Assembly: GCF_000425065.1 (NCBI RefSeq)
Contig: NZ_AULB01000007.1
Coordinates: 124,001-188,000, forward strand
DNA: 64,000 nt
Source of the DNA: Actinomadura rifamycini DSM 43936
Lineage (GTDB): Bacteria > Actinomycetota > Actinomycetes > Streptosporangiales > Streptosporangiaceae
Direction of reading: 5' to 3'
The notes under the pieces are model-generated. The model searched no databases. It saw only the letters and a program-made list of their open reading frames with translations, and was not told where the DNA came from. The first letter of the stretch is position 1, and every line of letters starts with the position of its first letter. Position numbers and translations under genes: made by a program. This document shows positions 62,460 to 64,000 of the stretch, one piece after another.

Positions 62460-62956
62460 GTACCGGCCGGCACGGGCAGCCCGGACGGTTCGAGCGCCGC
62501 GGCGGTGACGACCGCGTCCGGCCCGACGACGTAGAAGCCGGGGAAGGCGGGACGTCCGAACGCGGCGGCGACGGGGCCGTGCGGCGGTTCGACCACGACG
62601 GTGGCGAGGGGGGACAGCGTCCCGGCGTACGGTTCGGCGTCCCCGTCCGCTTCGACGACGGCCAGGACGCGGGCCCCGCGGACGCGGTCGGCGAACTCGG
62701 GCAGCCGCTCCCGGCAGGAGGGGCACGTGGTGGAGAACAGGCCGACGATCGTGGGTTCGGTGAAGAACGCGCGGGACACGGCGGTGCCGTCGAGGGCGGT
62801 CGCGGTGAACGCGCCGAGCGGGGTGCCGGGGGGCGTGAACGGGACGGGCGGCGCGGCCGGGTGCTCGCGGAGGCGGCGGACGACCGCCAGGATCAGGACG
62901 AGGTCGAAGACGCTGAGGAGGCCGACGAAGACGACGCCCGCGACGAGGTATGGCAA
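62456..62956 (-). CDS. TlpA/MauD-like thioredoxin-fold protein
   Basis: TTG 62956 with AAGGGA six bases upstream gives 166 residues. One N-terminal membrane segment (about 3-26) is followed by a thioredoxin-fold domain with the CPSC active site (FSTTCPSCRERLPEF, near 78-81) and a later cis-proline-like AFPGFYVVG. This is the MauD/TlpA layout: membrane-anchored disulfide oxidoreductase acting outside the cytoplasm. Gap to the upstream MauE-like gene is 28 bases; the stop overlaps the ABC exporter's GTG. MauD with MauE helps form disulfides in methylamine dehydrogenase; here the natural client is the Cys-rich peptide. Confidence 0.9.
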   Translation of the reverse strand: MPYLVAGVVFVGLLSVFDLVLILAVVRRLREHPAAPPVPFTPPGTPLGAFTATALDGTAVSRAFFTEPTIVGLFSTTCPSCRERLPEFADRVRGARVLAVVEADGDAEPYAGTLSPLATVVVEPPHGPVAAAFGRPAFPGFYVVGPDAVVTAAALEPSGLPVPAGT

Positions 62957-62984
62957 CGGTGGTCCCTTGGTGGCCCTGGCCGCG

Positions 62985-63506
62985 TCATCGGGGAGCGGGC
63001 GCGGTCAGGAGGTCGGTCAGTTCGTCGAGGAAGACGAACACGAGGGTGAGGACGCCCGCGCACGCGACGGCGACGGCCGCTCCCCCGGGGTGCACCGGGG
63101 CGGCCGCCGGGTGGGCGGCGAGGCCGGCCGCGGCGACGGCCGCGAGCGCGAGGTTGCGGACGACGTGGACGCGGCCGACGGGGGCCGTCCCGGTGCCGAA
63201 GCAGCGGCAGGCGGCGGGGCGGCCGGCGCGGAGCGAGCGGTGGACGGCGGCGGCGAACGCGAGCAGGACCGCGCCGGCCAGCGCGAGGCCGGCCGGCGCG
63301 GTCCGCGCGGTCGCCTGGAGGGCGGCGGCGGCCGCCTCGGCGGCCACGACGGCGACGGCCGTCGCGGTCGCCGGGAGGCCGGGCGCCAGCCCGGGCACCG
63401 AGCGCCGGAACTCCGCGAACGCCGTCCGGCCGCGCAGCTTGCCGACCACCGCGACGAGGAAGACCGCGGCGATGGTGCAGCGTGCGGCCAGCGCGACGTA
63501 CTGCAT
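62985..63506 (-). CDS. MauE/DoxX-like membrane redox protein
   Basis: ATG 63506 was chosen because the conserved region starts there (QYVALAARCTIAAVFLVAVVGKL); the frame upstream is the peptide gene's shadow. The 173-residue protein has about five membrane segments and the MauE signature ACRCFGTG...VRNLALAAVAA, whose two cysteines are thought to carry the redox function, as in VKOR-like partners. Family knowledge: MauE with MauD matures disulfide-rich methylamine dehydrogenase; DoxX/MauE relatives accompany other disulfide-dependent pathways. No methylamine dehydrogenase genes are present here. The Cys-rich peptide gene lies 20 bases upstream. Confidence 0.9.
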   Translation of the reverse strand: MQYVALAARCTIAAVFLVAVVGKLRGRTAFAEFRRSVPGLAPGLPATATAVAVVAAEAAAAALQATARTAPAGLALAGAVLLAFAAAVHRSLRAGRPAACRCFGTGTAPVGRVHVVRNLALAAVAAAGLAAHPAAAPVHPGGAAVAVACAGVLTLVFVFLDELTDLLTAPAPR

Positions 63507-63526
63507 GGCGTCGGTGCCCCGGTGCC

Positions 63527-63667
63527 CTAGCGGCAGTAGGTCTTGCCGGCGTACATGCAGCAGCGCATGCCGGTGTCGGTCCACCAGCAGGGCTCGGCGC
63601 GGGCGGTGGTGGTGGGCAGGATCCGACCGAGAATCCGGTCGCCGAGGCGGTTGACTGCACGGATCAT
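63527..63667 (-). CDS. 46-residue Cys-rich peptide, candidate exported product
   Basis: ATG 63667 is preceded by GGAGGAGG seven bases upstream, the strongest ribosome binding site of the cluster, and the frame runs to TAG at 63527. The first 24 residues are an amphipathic basic leader-like stretch rich in Ile, Leu and Arg; residues 22-24 are Ala-Arg-Ala, an A-x-A motif of the kind S26 peptidases cut, followed by EPCWWTDTG. The 22-residue putative core has four cysteines (27, 36, 37, 45), two Trp and two Tyr, enough for two disulfides. There is no long hydrophobic signal peptide. Its neighbours supply peptidase, disulfide-forming pair and exporter. A role as antimicrobial or signal peptide is inference; the CWW motif is notable next to MauE/MauD-type genes. 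Confidence 0.8.
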   Translation of the reverse strand: MIRAVNRLGDRILGRILPTTTARAEPCWWTDTGMRCCMYAGKTYCR

Positions 63668-63756
63668 GAGGGGTCCTCCTCCGGTCGTGCCGGGGCTAGC
63701 CGGCCGGCGGGGTGTCGGGCGGCGCCTCTCGGAGGTGATCGGCGCTCGCTGCCCAG

Positions 63757-63785
63757 AAGCTAACCCCGGTGATCATCTCCGGCAA
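63757..63785 (-). promoter_or_regulatory. Probable promoter of the Cys-rich peptide operon
   Basis: On the minus strand, TTGCCG (63780-63785) and TAGCTT (63757-63762) with a 17-base spacer. The transcript would start near 63750, giving an 80-base leader with GC-rich palindromes before the ATG at 63667. It suggests the peptide is expressed independently of the upstream peptidase gene. Confidence 0.55.
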
Positions 63786-63826
63786 GGGACCGTTCCCGGC
63801 GCGGAGCGATCTTGTGGAGTGTGCGC

Positions 63827-64000
63827 TCAACGGCCCCCGCCGGTTGGTGGGTTTTCGCCATGGGACGGGCGTTGACCGGGCCCCGGCGACACGCTCAAGC
63901 GGCGCACCACCACACCCAGTAGCCGGTCGCCCGGGTAGGGCCCGCGGTGGCGGGAGTCGACGCTGTCGGGATTGTCGCCGAGGACGGCGAGCGCCCCGGC
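63827..64000 (-). CDS. S26-family signal peptidase, C-terminal part (cut by right edge)
   Basis: The last 57 codons of a minus-strand gene are visible, ending in TGA at 63827. The frame begins AGALAVLGDNPDSVDSR and continues HRGPYPGDRLLGVVVRRL, the S26 catalytic-fold C-terminal signature (GDN...S-x-DSR...G, then LLGxVxxR). It could be a type I signal peptidase or the Ni-superoxide-dismutase maturation protease type, which share this end. Catalytic Ser and Lys lie outside the window. It precedes the Cys-rich peptide gene by 159 bases, in which a separate promoter lies. Confidence 0.85.
   Translation of the reverse strand, partial: AGALAVLGDNPDSVDSRHRGPYPGDRLLGVVVRRLSVSPGPGQRPSHGENPPTGGGR

Noticed and set aside
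62985..63584. MauE-like gene starting upstream at 63584
   Set aside because: The added segment overlaps the Cys-rich peptide gene in another frame and lacks membrane or MauE character.
63482..63763. Plus ORF opposite the Cys-rich peptide
   Set aside because: No ribosome binding site and no recognisable protein character; the minus frame has a near-ideal one.

Overview
The window is very GC-rich, coding-dense DNA. It uses many GTG and TTG starts and has frequent 4-base ATGA/GTGA stop-start overlaps. Together with its gene families (SseB-family and DUF574-type methyltransferase proteins, tandem FKBP, orn followed by tRNA-His, NarL-type two-component systems, serine/threonine kinase with WD40 repeats), this points to a filamentous actinobacterium. 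Actinomadura or a related Streptosporangiales lineage is my best guess. No phage, IS element, CRISPR array or replication origin was found.

Layout. 0-9.5 kb: a large uncharacterised gene cut by the left edge, then a five-gene translationally coupled operon: SWIM-like zinc finger, unknown 459-aa protein, VWA protein, MoxR-type AAA+ ATPase and DUF5682 protein. 9.6-17.9 kb: a PQQ-type beta-propeller protein, an anti-sigma-like ATPase coupled to a Methyltransf_19 protein, an HTH protein, two further SAM methyltransferases and a membrane-anchored double FKBP. 18-33 kb: a class A penicillin-binding protein, a small lipoprotein, a 2114-aa SseB/repeat protein with an unassigned C-terminal domain and a GTGA-coupled small partner, a sortable-looking surface protein, a SpoU rRNA methyltransferase and a membrane solute-binding/VWA protein. 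33-38 kb: two tandem membrane-tethered sigma factors, each carrying its own zinc anti-sigma motif, then a phosphotransferase and an amidase-like protein. 38.6-41.5 kb: a MocR regulator divergent from a flavin/PLP oxidase-family gene, then orn and tRNA-His followed by a decayed stretch.

42-45 kb: a DrrAB-type ABC exporter under a divergent TetR gene with a clear operator array. 45-47 kb: a NUDIX hydrolase coupled to an unknown 510-aa protein. 47.3-52.1 kb: an ABC-2 exporter operon and a two-component system that share one identical 22-bp upstream site. 52-58 kb: a pseudo-receiver LuxR regulator, tRNA-Lys, an alpha/beta hydrolase and a kinase-WD40 protein whose middle comes from nSTAND architecture. 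58.7-60.7 kb: a TerD domain fused to a PD-(D/E)XK nuclease-like domain.

Right edge, minus strand: an S26 signal peptidase (partial), a previously unlisted 46-residue Cys-rich peptide with its own promoter and strong ribosome binding site, a MauE-like membrane redox protein, a TlpA/MauD-like thioredoxin and an ABC exporter. Read together these look like a pathway that makes, oxidises, trims and exports a small disulfide-rich peptide. I consider it the most interesting candidate system in the window.
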